Assembly (NCBI GenBank): GCA_023395255.1
Contig: JAEWZN010000018.1
Coordinates: 1 to 64,000 of the forward strand
DNA length: 64,000 nucleotides
Direction of reading: 5' to 3'
From: Deferribacteres bacterium
GTDB lineage: Bacteria > Chrysiogenota > Deferribacteres > Deferribacterales > Geovibrionaceae
Under the pieces are notes generated by a model, which saw nothing but the letters and a program-made list of their open reading frames with translations, was not told where the DNA came from and did not search any database. The stretch's first letter is position 1. Every line of letters starts with the position of its first letter. A program made the position numbers and the translations under genes. Below, one piece after another: positions 53,702-61,421 of the stretch.

Positions 53702-53967
53702 TTATTCTCCTTTGATGCGAGAAATTCCGCCACTGCAGAGGCTTCGCTCCCGGTTATTTTAAGCCCGAAGCCCTTCATTCTGTCAATGGTGGAAGCCCAC
53801 TTCTTCTGATCGTACTGTTTTTTCAAAGCAAGCTCAAGGCTGTGGCATCCGGCGCATTTAGAAGTAAAAACCTTTTCACCGTCAGCCGCTTTTGCGTTTA
53901 CGGTTATCAGTATACAGACAGAAATTACAACGATTAGAAAGATAATAAAAGATTTTAAAGATTTCAT
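53698..53967 (-). CDS. Monoheme c-type cytochrome
   Basis: An 89-residue exported or membrane-anchored cytochrome: a signal/anchor segment (SFIIFLIVVISVCILITVNA) and one heme site CAGCH in KVFTSKCAGCHSLELAL. A candidate distal Met is in IDRMKGFGLKI. AAGGAGG precedes ATG 53967; an in-frame start at 54060 would translate an R1 repeat and is rejected. First gene of the cytochrome-flavin reductase-microprotein-HD-GYP-DUF1461-MFS run. Confidence 0.88.
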   Translation of the reverse strand: MKSLKSFIIFLIVVISVCILITVNAKAADGEKVFTSKCAGCHSLELALKKQYDQKKWASTIDRMKGFGLKITGSEASAVAEFLASKENK

Positions 53968-53985
53968 GACTTGCCTCCTTGATCT

Positions 53986-54290
53986 GATAATAAAAATCCG
54001 TACATCCTGTCGGATTTTTATACACGCTCGCGCCGTGGTAAACACGGCTTCGCTGCGCACGGCGTCGGCACTTCCTGTGCCTCATTCACCTGAGACCTGA
54101 TAATAAAAATCCGCACATCCTGTCGGATTTTTATACACGCTCGCGCCGTGGTAAACACGGCTTCGCTGCGCACGGCATCGGCACTTCCTGTGCCTCATTC
54201 ACCTGAGACTTGATAATAAAAATCCGCACATCCTGTCGGATTTTTATACACGCTCGCGCCGTGATAAACACGGCTTCGCTGCGCACGCCA
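53986..54290 (-). repeat. R1 repeat, copy i: 113-bp tandem array, 2.7 units
   Basis: Units start at 53986, 54099 and 54212, an exact 113-base period. Each has AAAAATCCG-CACATCCTGT-CGGATTTTT (first unit TACATCCTGT), ACACGCTCGCGCCGTG, inner hairpin GCCGTG-GTAAA-CACGGC, TTCGCTGCGCACGGC, GGCAC-TTCCT-GTGCC and CTCATTCACCTGAGAC. Differences between units are few, so the array is young. It lies directly upstream of the cytochrome c gene (ends 19 bases before its ATG). Confidence 0.9.
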
Positions 54291-54324
54291 AATTAGCGAG
54301 ACCGCCGCGCCGCTGAAGCTCCCC

Positions 54325-54432
54325 GCAGTGACACAGTTTACCGTCATTGCGAACGAAGTGAAGCAATCTCACTTAAACAGCATCGTCGTCCCTTCTCAGC
54401 GTCATTCTGAACGCAGTGAAGAATCCCAATGC
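54325..54432. repeat. R2 repeats
   Basis: CCGTCATTGCGAACGAAGTG and AAGCAATCTCAC, then CGTCATTCTGAACGCAGTGA and AGAATCCC: two variants of R2 side by side. The rest of 54433-54505 shows no gene. Confidence 0.72.
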
Positions 54433-54505
54433 GCCGTTTCCCTTCACACACATGGTTCAGGAGCATCACAGAAGCGGCTGTCGCTCATACCTAATTTTAT
54501 CACAG

Positions 54506-55198
54506 CTATGACAGGATCAAAGTCAGATAATCATAAATCGGAGTGATAAAAATAGCAGGAAGCATGTTTGCCGTGCGGAATCTGGCAATGCCTGCCATCC
54601 CTATTCCGATGCTGAGAATGATAACTCCGCCCGTGACGGAAATAGCGCTGACGTACATAGGCTCGCTGAGGAGAAACCTCAGATTAAACGCCAGAAGGCT
54701 CAAAATGCCCTGATAAATAAAAACACTGACGGCGGAAAAGATTACGCCTATTCCCAGTGTCGAGGCGAGGATAACCGATATTATGCCGTCAAGAAGGCTT
54801 TTCACATACAAAAGGCTCGGATCATTCATAAGCCCGTCCTTTATACTGCCCAGTATGGCGAAGGAACCCACGCAGTAGATAACCGATGCAGTCACAAACC
54901 CGTTTACAAAGTTCTCCGACTTGCTCTTGATCGCTTTTCTCAGGGTTTCCCCAAGCTGTTCCAGCCTGCCCTCTATGTTCAGAAGCTCGCCTATTACCGT
55001 TCCGATAACAAGGGAGACTATAACAGGAAAAAAGTCATGATCCTCAAAAGCCATTTTAATGCCGAGAACTGCCACGGCAAGCCCCACAACCTTTACCACC
55101 GAGTCCTTAACCGATTCGCTCAGCCTCTTGCCAAAGAGAAGCCCGGCCACGCTTCCGGCCACTATGGCCGCGCTGTTTACCACTGTTCCGATGATCAC
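54506..55198 (-). CDS. DUF554 family membrane protein
   Basis: A 230-residue inner-membrane protein with about six to seven helices, typical of the DUF554/YdfK family. Markers: IIGTVVNSAAIVAGSVAGLL, SESVKDSVVKVVGLAVAVLG, a conserved VIGTVIGELLNIEGRLEQLG, FVTASVIYCVGSFAILGSI, and TGGVIILSIGIGMAGI. The family may transport a small solute, but function is unproven. It overlaps the upstream phospholipase-D gene by four bases and ends the operon that starts at trpB2. Confidence 0.88.
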   Translation of the reverse strand: MIIGTVVNSAAIVAGSVAGLLFGKRLSESVKDSVVKVVGLAVAVLGIKMAFEDHDFFPVIVSLVIGTVIGELLNIEGRLEQLGETLRKAIKSKSENFVNGFVTASVIYCVGSFAILGSIKDGLMNDPSLLYVKSLLDGIISVILASTLGIGVIFSAVSVFIYQGILSLLAFNLRFLLSEPMYVSAISVTGGVIILSIGIGMAGIARFRTANMLPAIFITPIYDYLTLILS

Positions 55199-55767
55199 CT
55201 GAAAAACCTCTCCACATATTCAGTGGCTTCCGCCGCCAGAGATTCCGACTCAAGGCGCATGGTCACTTCATCATTATAATTAAACGCGCTGTAAGTGTAG
55301 TTATGGCTGCCGGAATAGACTATCCGCCCGTCAATAACTGTCATTTTTGTATGAAGGCGCTTTTTCGGGCTGTCGTAAATAACAACCGCACCGGCCCCAG
55401 CCAGTGCTGCGCCTGTTTCCCTGTTTGCCTTAGTGAGAAAGGATTTTTCATCCTCCTCAACATCAAACACCACCCTGACCTTCACGCCTCTTTTGGCGGC
55501 ATTTTCAAGGGAAAGGAGCAAAAGCTCCGTATCGGCGGGCTTGTCCCTGTCCGCTTTGAACATATAAATTGTCATGTCTATTGAGCGTTCCGCGGAAGTA
55601 ATATCTTCAATCAGCGGCACGATGAGCCTTTTTCCGTCCAGAAAGGCAACCTCCGCCGTGTGCGTGTTCAGACGCGCGGAAAGGTTGGAATATACGAAAA
55701 AGACTATAAAAACAAATGCGATTAATAGTTTAAAGACCCGCGACCGAGCGGAGCGCTTCCCAGACAT
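55195..55767 (-). CDS. Membrane-anchored phospholipase D-like nuclease (single HKD)
   Basis: A 190-residue protein: a basic N terminus, one transmembrane helix (VFKLLIAFVFIVFFVYSNL, about 11-29), and a PLD/Nuc-like domain. The HKD motif is HTKMTVIDGRIVYSGSHNYT. Other parts are AERSIDMTIYMF and GVKVRVVFDVEED. One HKD copy means the active form would be a dimer, as in the Nuc endonuclease. The active site should face the periplasm. ATG 55767 is chosen (MSGKRSARS); an in-frame start at 55860 lies deeper inside ysxC. Even so it overlaps ysxC by 38 bases. Confidence 0.82.
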   Translation of the reverse strand: MSGKRSARSRVFKLLIAFVFIVFFVYSNLSARLNTHTAEVAFLDGKRLIVPLIEDITSAERSIDMTIYMFKADRDKPADTELLLLSLENAAKRGVKVRVVFDVEEDEKSFLTKANRETGAALAGAGAVVIYDSPKKRLHTKMTVIDGRIVYSGSHNYTYSAFNYNDEVTMRLESESLAAEATEYVERFFR

Positions 55768-56305
55768 TATCTTTACCGTGTCCCGTAAGAGACGAGTAAA
55801 GAAAGAAATGTTCCTTATCAATTCCCACTTCCTCTGCAATAAGGCGAACCTGTTTTGCAATCTGATTGTTTGAAAGTTTATCTGTTTTTGTGAGTATCAC
55901 CAAAGTGTGGGTTTCCGTCTCGGAAAGCCAGCTCAGCATGTCCATATCCTCTTCGGACGGGAGGCGACGTATGTCCAGAATCAGCACACATGCTTTCAGG
56001 TTGTCCCTTTTGGTGAGATAAGTCTCTATACACTTTGCCCACGATGCCCTTTCCGACTTGGAGACGGCGGCAAAGCCGTATCCGGGCAGATCCACAAACA
56101 TTATTTCATTATCAATATTGAAAAAATTAAGCGTTCTGGTCTTGCCTGGTTTGGCGCTGACCTTAACCAGCTTTTTACGTCCGAGAAGCGAGTTTATCAT
56201 GGACGATTTGCCCACATTGCTTCGCCCCACAAAGGCTATTTCCGGCAACGCGCTTTCGGGGTAGTCCTTCTCGAATACTGCCGATTTCACAAATTCCGCC
56301 TTCAC
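55730..56305 (-). CDS. engB: Ribosome biogenesis GTP-binding protein YsxC/EngB
   Basis: Essential GTPase for 50S subunit assembly. The 191 residues contain G1 AFVGRSNVGKSSMINSLLG, G2 GKTRTLNFF, G3 FVDLPGYGFA, G4 LTKTDKLS and G5-like LYSSLTGHGKD. The start overlaps the DHH gene stop by four bases, and the 3' end overlaps the PLD-like gene. Confidence 0.95.
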   Translation of the reverse strand: MKAEFVKSAVFEKDYPESALPEIAFVGRSNVGKSSMINSLLGRKKLVKVSAKPGKTRTLNFFNIDNEIMFVDLPGYGFAAVSKSERASWAKCIETYLTKRDNLKACVLILDIRRLPSEEDMDMLSWLSETETHTLVILTKTDKLSNNQIAKQVRLIAEEVGIDKEHFFLYSSLTGHGKDNVWEALRSVAGL

Positions 56306-57147
56306 TCAAAAACCCCCATGTCACGGAGCAGACACTTCATGCCGAAGCCGAACTCCACACTGAATCCCGCTGCGTTCTTATGTCCGCCGCCGCCGTTTCT
56401 CACTGCGATTTCAGCCACATCAACCTCCGGGATTGAGCGCAGCGAGACTTTCTTCTTCTGAGCATTGACTATCACCACGTAATCCACGCCGAGTTCATTT
56501 GTGATGTAGTTGCCCACTTCGGAGTTGTATTCCTCGCAGAAAACGGCATATGCGCTGCGCCCCTGCGTATCCGTAAACTGAAAGCCGGACTTGGCGGAGT
56601 TGCGGATATATCTGTCGCGCCTGTCTTCTTCTATTTCGATAATGAGCGATTCGCTCTCGCCGAATTCGGCGGAGGGCACGGCGAGAAACCTTGCCTCGAA
56701 CCTGTCTATACCCAGCTTCATAAAGAGGATGTTCATCTGGAGACTGTCAGTACGTTTCATGTGCCACATGTCAAAGTCATTCACGCAGTCCACAAAGTCC
56801 GCATATGGGGAAACATCATACCCCTGCGCCTCAAGCCATTCGTAGGTGAGCTTTGTGGCTGATTTCGTGGTGTCATGCACCACACCGTGGTTCCCCTTGA
56901 GCCATGAGGATGTGGGGTGATGGTCTATGAAGGTTATTTCCGTTTCGCCCAGCACGCTCTCATAAGCCCTTTTGGAGGGGGAAACATCCGTGATAATCAC
57001 GCCGTCATAGCCGCCGCTCTCTTCCTCAAGCGCCTGATCAACATCATTATAGTTGAGGTACAGCGTGTTCACGTTTTTCAGGTATTTCTTGATCAGTATG
57101 CCGCAGCCTACCCCGTCAAGATCGTTGTGTGATATATGAAGATGCAA
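56302..57147 (-). CDS. DHH/DHHA1 phosphoesterase (NrnB-like)
   Basis: A 281-residue DHH-family phosphoesterase. The motifs are HISHNDLDGVGCGILIKKYL (metal-binding His/Asp), VIITDVSPS, the signature FIDHHPTSSWL, DCVNDFDMWH, and the C-terminal DHHA1 motif NGGGGHKNAAGF. Relatives degrade nanoRNA, pAp or cyclic dinucleotides (NrnA/NrnB, GdpP catalytic parts); a nanoRNase role would complement the HD-GYP product pGpG, but this is inference. 56 bases separate it from yjbQ; it overlaps ysxC by four. Confidence 0.88.
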   Translation of the reverse strand: MHLHISHNDLDGVGCGILIKKYLKNVNTLYLNYNDVDQALEEESGGYDGVIITDVSPSKRAYESVLGETEITFIDHHPTSSWLKGNHGVVHDTTKSATKLTYEWLEAQGYDVSPYADFVDCVNDFDMWHMKRTDSLQMNILFMKLGIDRFEARFLAVPSAEFGESESLIIEIEEDRRDRYIRNSAKSGFQFTDTQGRSAYAVFCEEYNSEVGNYITNELGVDYVVIVNAQKKKVSLRSIPEVDVAEIAVRNGGGGHKNAAGFSVEFGFGMKCLLRDMGVFE

Positions 57148-57203
57148 AATACACTCCTTGTTTTAATTATCAAAACCGGCATTGAAGGCCGGACTTTCAG
57201 GCA

Positions 57204-57623
57204 TTACTCGCCTATTATTTTCACAAGCACCCGCTTACGCCGTCTGCCGTCAAACTCGCCGTAGAATATCTGTTCCCAAGTGCCGAAGTCAAGCCTCCCT
57301 TCGGTAACGGCGACAACAACCTCCCTGCCCATTATCTGGCGCTTGTGGTGTGCGTCCCCGTTGTCCTCCCCTGTGAGGTTGTGTCTGTAGCGGGTGAGCG
57401 GTTCATGGGGCGCGAGTTCCTCCAGCCATTTTGCGTAATCGGTGAGAAGCCCGTCCTCATCGTCATTTATAAAAACAGAGGCTGTTATGTGCATGGCATT
57501 AACCAGACACAGCCCCTCCTGTATGCCGCTTTCAGCCAGAGCCCTCTCCACATCACGGGTGATGTTTATGAACTCCATGCGCTTTGTGGTGTTAAAGAAA
57601 AGCTCTCTGCGGAATGATTTCAA
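57204..57623 (-). CDS. YjbQ/UPF0047 family protein
   Basis: A 139-residue protein of the widespread YjbQ family. Visible: [39 protein letters not shown] in outline ([14 protein letters not shown] is the signature), [20 protein letters not shown], and [32 protein letters not shown]. Some members have thiamine-phosphate synthase activity in vitro; the real role is open. It starts two bases after the DUF2905 gene. Confidence 0.9.
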   Translation of the reverse strand: MKSFRRELFFNTTKRMEFINITRDVERALAESGIQEGLCLVNAMHITASVFINDDEDGLLTDYAKWLEELAPHEPLTRYRHNLTGEDNGDAHHKRQIMGREVVVAVTEGRLDFGTWEQIFYGEFDGRRRKRVLVKIIGE

Positions 57624-57625
57624 GT

Positions 57626-57838
57626 TTATCTCCTGAAAAAAATATTCAGAATAACAGTGAGGACAATGCTCACTATGATGGAGGTAACTATAGGGAAATG
57701 AAAGGAAAAGTTCTTCCCTTTAAAGGCTATGTCACCGGGCAGGCGACCGAGGCCGAACTTCCCACCCACAGTGAATATCACTCCTGCTATAACAATGACA
57801 ATGCCCGTAATAATCAGCATTCTGCCAATTCCGCCCAT
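57626..57838 (-). CDS. DUF2905 family small membrane protein
   Basis: A 70-residue membrane protein with two helices ([20 protein letters not shown] and [19 protein letters not shown]). Between them is the highly conserved [22 protein letters not shown], which identifies DUF2905. Function unknown. Its ATG follows the queH stop directly (TAGATG), and yjbQ starts two bases after it. Confidence 0.93.
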   Translation of the reverse strand: MGGIGRMLIITGIVIVIAGVIFTVGGKFGLGRLPGDIAFKGKNFSFHFPIVTSIIVSIVLTVILNIFFRR

Positions 57839-58405
57839 CTAAAGTCCCTCTTTCAGTCCGGCGAATTTCTTAGCCAGCCGCCCCTTGAAGGCACCCTCTT
57901 CACTGTATATGCAGCCGCAGTATTTCTGGCGATACATCTCAAGACGCTTTGATTCGTCTATGCCGTGCTGCCAGCCTTCCCGCCAGTCTTCATAGTGAAA
58001 CGGCACGCCATATTTCTTCGCTGCCGCCTCGCACATTTCGATAATAAGTTCATGCTTCTGGTATCTGCTGTAAAGCAGTGTGGTGGAGAAGCAGTCAAAT
58101 CCCTTCTCCGCCGCAGTCTGCGCCGCTTTCTCCATACGTGATGAATAGCAGTATGCGCAGCGCATATTCTCACGGTAGGCGGCGTTTCTTGCGAAATCCG
58201 TCAGGCCGTAAGTATCATCCGCAATCATTTCAATCCCCTGTGCCCTGTTGAACAGGACAGCCTGCTCAAAGCGGGCATAAAGCTCCGTGAGCGGGTGTAT
58301 GTTCGGGTTGAAAAAATATGCGCATATATCGTGCCCGCCCTCTTTCAGTTCCCTTACGGGATAAACCGAACAGGGGGCGCAGCACTGATGAAGGAGTATT
58401 CTCAT
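57839..58405 (-). CDS. queH: Epoxyqueuosine reductase QueH
   Basis: Reduces epoxyqueuosine to queuosine in tRNA; the non-QueG type (DUF208). The 188 residues have LLHQCCAPCSVYPVREL at the N terminus, FFNPNIHP, MRCAYCYSSRMEKAA and YCGCIYSEEGA. These Cys motifs (CC-APC, CxxC, CGC) are those that bind the Fe-S cluster and mononuclear iron in QueH. Overlaps trpB2 by four bases. No other queuosine genes are in the window. Confidence 0.93.
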   Translation of the reverse strand: MRILLHQCCAPCSVYPVRELKEGGHDICAYFFNPNIHPLTELYARFEQAVLFNRAQGIEMIADDTYGLTDFARNAAYRENMRCAYCYSSRMEKAAQTAAEKGFDCFSTTLLYSRYQKHELIIEMCEAAAKKYGVPFHYEDWREGWQHGIDESKRLEMYRQKYCGCIYSEEGAFKGRLAKKFAGLKEGL

Positions 58406-59757
58406 TTCACTTCCGGCAGATGTTTCAGAGATTCTGCAATCGCCGCTTCGGGGTATGCGTAGTCCTCAAGCTTGCCGTCGGTGAACGCCTCATATGACAT
58501 CATGTCGAAATGTCCGTGTCCGCTGAGGCAGAAAAGCAGGGTTTTGGCCTCTCCGCTCTCTTTGCATTTCAGGGCTTCCTTGATTGTGGCGGCTATGGCA
58601 TGGGAGGATTCCGGAGCAGGAACCACACCCTCTTCCTTCGCGAACATAAGCGCGCTGTTGAAAACCTCAAGCTGGGGAACGCTCTGCGCTGTGATAAGCC
58701 CCTGATTGTAAAGCGCGCTCACCAGAGGAGACTCCCCGTGATAACGCAGACCGCCGGAGTGGATCGCGGGCGGCTCAAAGTCATGTCCGAGGGTGTACAT
58801 CTGCATAATGGGCGTAAGCTTCGCCACATCGCCGTAATCGTAGGTGTAGATGCCTTTGGTCAGCGTGGGACAGCTTGCGGGCTCCACGGCAACGGCCGTG
58901 ACGTTTTTGCCGTTCATTTTATCCAGAACAAAGGGGAAGGCTATTCCCGCAAAGTTCGAGCCGCCGCCGCATGATGCGAATATCATGTCAGGATAAGCGC
59001 CGATCTTGGCAAACTGCTTCTGCGCCTCAAGACCAATTACGGTCTGATGAAGGCAGACATGGTTGAGCACGGAGCCGAGGGCATAGTTAGTGTCCTTGCG
59101 TCCTGCCGCTTCCTCCACAGCCTCGCTTATGGCAAGACCCAGACTTCCCGGCATATCGGGATTTCGTTTCAGAGCTTCACGCCCTGCGTTTGTGAGTTCA
59201 GACGGACTGGGGAAAATCTCAGCGCCGAACATTTTCATAAAGGCTTTTCTGTAGGGTTTCTGGAAGTAGCTGACCTTAACCATGTAAACCCTGCACTCCA
59301 TGCCGAACTGTGCGCAGGAGAAGCTGAGCGCACTGCCCCACTGTCCTGCTCCTGTTTCGGTGGTGAGCCTTTTTATTCCCGCCTCTTTGTTGTAGTAGGC
59401 CTGAGCCACGGCAGTATTTGTCTTATGACTGCCTGCGGGGGAAAGCCCTTCGTATTTATAATATATTTTTGCTGGTGTACCGAGGGCTTTTTCCAGTCTT
59501 CTCGCCCTTATAAGGGGCGACGGCCGCCACAGGGATATTATTTCGCGAACCTCATCGGGGATGTCGATCCATCTTTTATCTGTCATTTCCTGCTCAAGCA
59601 GAGCAGGGGGAAAAATCGCAAGAAGCTCTTCGGGCGCAACAGGCTTGCCCGTTGCGGGGCTTATTGGGGGTGCGGGAAGCTTAGGCATATCCGCCATAAT
59701 GTTGTACCACTGCTTGGGAACTTCGCTTTTATCCAGATACACTCTGTCTTTATCCAT
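58402..59757 (-). CDS. trpB2: TrpB2-type tryptophan synthase beta chain-like PLP enzyme
   Basis: A 451-residue PLP enzyme of the TrpB2 group, longer than TrpB1 by an N-terminal extension (RVYLDKSEVPKQWYNIMADM). PLP-Lys lies in LSPAGSHKTNTAVAQAYY. Next are ETGAGQWGSALSFSCAQFG, MVKVSYFQKPYRKAFMKMFGA, NHVCLHQTVIGLEAQKQ, the phosphate loop SCGGGSNFAGIAFP and CLSGHGHFDM. TrpB2 proteins make tryptophan from indole and serine but bind TrpA poorly, and are thought to salvage indole. It is far from the trp operon and heads the run with queH, DUF2905 and yjbQ. Confidence 0.94.
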   Translation of the reverse strand: MDKDRVYLDKSEVPKQWYNIMADMPKLPAPPISPATGKPVAPEELLAIFPPALLEQEMTDKRWIDIPDEVREIISLWRPSPLIRARRLEKALGTPAKIYYKYEGLSPAGSHKTNTAVAQAYYNKEAGIKRLTTETGAGQWGSALSFSCAQFGMECRVYMVKVSYFQKPYRKAFMKMFGAEIFPSPSELTNAGREALKRNPDMPGSLGLAISEAVEEAAGRKDTNYALGSVLNHVCLHQTVIGLEAQKQFAKIGAYPDMIFASCGGGSNFAGIAFPFVLDKMNGKNVTAVAVEPASCPTLTKGIYTYDYGDVAKLTPIMQMYTLGHDFEPPAIHSGGLRYHGESPLVSALYNQGLITAQSVPQLEVFNSALMFAKEEGVVPAPESSHAIAATIKEALKCKESGEAKTLLFCLSGHGHFDMMSYEAFTDGKLEDYAYPEAAIAESLKHLPEVK

Positions 59758-59929
59758 GATTGTTACGCCCTCCGTAAAAACTGATATACCCGCTCATTTT
59801 AGGTGAACTTAAACGAGTTTTCAATATATTATAGGTAAAACGGTAAAGGCGGCATAAAATGGTATCGGGAATCCTGCCGCACATAGAAAATCGCTGCTCC
59901 GCAAGGTGCTGACCATGAGAAAAAACAAT

Positions 59930-60054
59930 TGTCATTCTGAGGCAGAGCCGAAGAATCCCTGACTTTTGAGACTGCTTCGTCATTTTACTCCTCGCAGTGA
60001 CTTATTGATAACGTCATTGCGAACCCTGAAAGGGTGAAGCAATCTCAGGCTTCC
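59930..60054. repeat. R2 repeats upstream of the DJ-1/PfpI locus
   Basis: TTGTCATTCTGAGGCAGAGC with GAAGAATCCCTGAC, then CGTCATTTTACTCCTCGCAGTGAC, and ACGTCATTGCGAACCCTGAA with GGGTGAAGCAATCTCAGG. The stretch 59758-59929 has no gene; it should hold the trpB2 promoter, but none stands out. Confidence 0.72.
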
Positions 60055-60115
60055 CCTGCAAGATACGGGAACCGCAGGACGTAGTTTTTACCGTAATAAA
60101 CCAAAGGAGGAACAA

Positions 60116-60229
60116 ATGGCAAAAATAGCATTAATCCTTGCAGACGGATTTGAAGAGATAGAGGCACTGGATGTGCCGACGCCGTGCGCAGCGAAGCCGT
60201 GTTTAACACGGCGCGAGTGTACACGGTAA
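60116..60229 (+). pseudogene. Duplicated, truncated start of the DJ-1/PfpI gene
   Basis: The first 18 codons (MAKIALILADGFEEIEAL) match the start of the intact gene at 60276, with its ribosome-binding site AAAGGAGG. At 60170 the sequence passes into an R1 repeat, and translation would continue through it for 19 codons to TAA at 60227. About 100 bases (60070-60169) are repeated at 60230-60329, exactly 160 bases apart. Only a few substitutions separate the copies. A 37-residue peptide could be made but has no DJ-1 fold. Confidence 0.88.
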
Positions 60230-60254
60230 AAACACAGGACGTAGTTTTTACCGT
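60170..60254 (+). repeat. R1 multi-hairpin repeat, copy j, inside a duplication
   Basis: Core GACGCCGTGCGCAGCGAAG with the inner hairpin GCCGTG-TTTAA-CACGGC, GCGAGTGT, then arms ACGGTAAAAAC/GTTTTTACCGT (60223-60233, 60244-60254) around the loop ACAGGACGTA. The right arm is also part of the flanking duplicated host sequence, so the hairpin is formed between repeat and flank. Confidence 0.85.
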
Positions 60255-60275
60255 AATAAACCAAAGGAGGAACAA

Positions 60276-60827
60276 ATGACAAAAATCGCATTAATCCTTG
60301 CAGACGGATTTGAAGAGATAGAAGCACTGGGAACGGCGGATATTCTCCGCAGGGCAAAGGCAGATGTTTTCATAGCGGGGCTCAGGGAAGGAGCGGTTTC
60401 TTCCAGCAGAGGAGTGAGAGTTCTGCCCGATGGGCTTATTGACAGCGTAAACGCTGATGACTTTGATGCGATAGTCCTCCCCGGCGGTCAGCCCGGAGCG
60501 GATAACCTCAACGCCGACAGGCGGGTGATCGACCTGCTATACAGCTTCAATGAAAAGGGAAAGCTCATCTGCGCCATATGCGCGGCACCTTACATTCTGG
60601 CGGAAAAAGGACTTCTTAAAGGGAAAAAGGCAACCTGCTTCCCTTCATACGCCGAAGTGCTTGGCGAAAGCTACATTGAGAAAAAGGTTGTGGAGGACGG
60701 CAACATAATAACCAGCAGAGGTCCCGCCACAGCGCCGGATTTCGCATTCGCCATTGTTGACAGGTTGATAGATAAGAGAATTACAGATACGTTAAAAAAA
60801 GCCATGCTTTACTACTGCGGCTGTTAA
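60276..60827 (+). CDS. DJ-1/PfpI family protein
   Basis: A 183-residue DJ-1/ThiJ/PfpI-fold protein. Visible: IALILADGFEEIEALGTADIL (conserved Glu), FDAIVLPGGQPGADNL, the nucleophile elbow ICAICAAPYILAE with the reactive Cys, and TSRGPATAPDFAFAIVDRL. Members include deglycase/glyoxalase III-like and chaperone proteins; YajL-type is closest by length. AAAGGAGG precedes the ATG. The first 54 bases and the upstream region are duplicated 160 bases upstream. It ends in a four-base convergent overlap with the toxin gene. Confidence 0.92.
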   Translation: MTKIALILADGFEEIEALGTADILRRAKADVFIAGLREGAVSSSRGVRVLPDGLIDSVNADDFDAIVLPGGQPGADNLNADRRVIDLLYSFNEKGKLICAICAAPYILAEKGLLKGKKATCFPSYAEVLGESYIEKKVVEDGNIITSRGPATAPDFAFAIVDRLIDKRITDTLKKAMLYYCGC

Positions 60828-61156
60828 ATACTAAGCAGCCGTTTTTCAAGAAGCGAACGCATATCTCTGCGTCCGTCTGCTATGAGAAGAATAAAAACAT
60901 TTTGTTCATCAGCATGATAGATTATACGGTATGGTTTAAAATATATCTCCCTGAAACTTTTCATGCCTAGTGCGGCAAGCTCAGCGGGGAAAGTGCCTCT
61001 ATGCGGCATTTCGCTCAGATTTCTGATGTTTTTAGTAATGGAATCAATGACATATTCTGCGTTCTTTCTACCGTCATGTTTTTCAATATACGAAAATATA
61101 TCCGCAAGGTCATCTTTCGCTGAGCCCGTAAAAAAGATTTTATGCACGGAAATCAC
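60824..61156 (-). CDS. RelE/ParE-family toxin
   Basis: A 110-residue toxin of the RelE/ParE superfamily. It has the typical KIFFTGSAKDDLADIFSYIE start, the central RNLSEMPHRGTFP, FREIYFKPYRIIYHADEQNV, and VFILLIADGRRDMRSLLEKRL at the end. The ending RRDMR...L resembles ParE-type gyrase poisons more than RelE ribonucleases, but the residues do not settle it. It overlaps the antitoxin gene by four bases, the normal antitoxin-toxin order. Confidence 0.9.
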   Translation of the reverse strand: MISVHKIFFTGSAKDDLADIFSYIEKHDGRKNAEYVIDSITKNIRNLSEMPHRGTFPAELAALGMKSFREIYFKPYRIIYHADEQNVFILLIADGRRDMRSLLEKRLLSI

Positions 61157-61407
61157 CCCTCACGGATTTCCCTGATAACATCATCAAGCGGAAAAACCCG
61201 CCCTTTCTCAATTTCACCCATGCCCACGGCAAGAATTTTCAGAAGCGCAATTGTTTCCTGCGTCTTCTCATAGTCCTCGATCGACTGGACAACCGCCTTT
61301 GCTTCTCCGTTCTGGGTGATAATCAGCGGTTCATCAATATTGCGTATGATTTCAGCGGCGTTGGATTTAAGCCAGCTTATGGGTTTAATCTGTCCTGCAA
61401 GCTTCAT
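61153..61407 (-). CDS. Phd/YefM-family antitoxin
   Basis: An 84-residue antitoxin. The N-terminal DNA-binding Phd fold has ISWLKSNAAEIIRNIDEPLIITQNGEAKAVVQS (signature PLIITQNGEAKAV) followed by the IEDYEKTQETIALLKIL helix. The acidic C terminus (FPLDDVIREIREG) is the part that would wrap the toxin. GAGGTG precedes the ATG. A perfect inverted repeat over its promoter suggests autoregulation. Confidence 0.92.
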   Translation of the reverse strand: MKLAGQIKPISWLKSNAAEIIRNIDEPLIITQNGEAKAVVQSIEDYEKTQETIALLKILAVGMGEIEKGRVFPLDDVIREIREG

Positions 61408-61421
61408 AAATTCACCTCATA

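Noticed and set aside
53986..54290. Possible CRISPR array from the 113-bp period
   Set aside because: The whole unit is repeated; there are no unique spacers and no cas genes.
59047..59784. Plus-strand open frame (245 codons) opposite trpB2
   Set aside because: Antisense to a gene with full PLP motifs; no ribosome-binding site.
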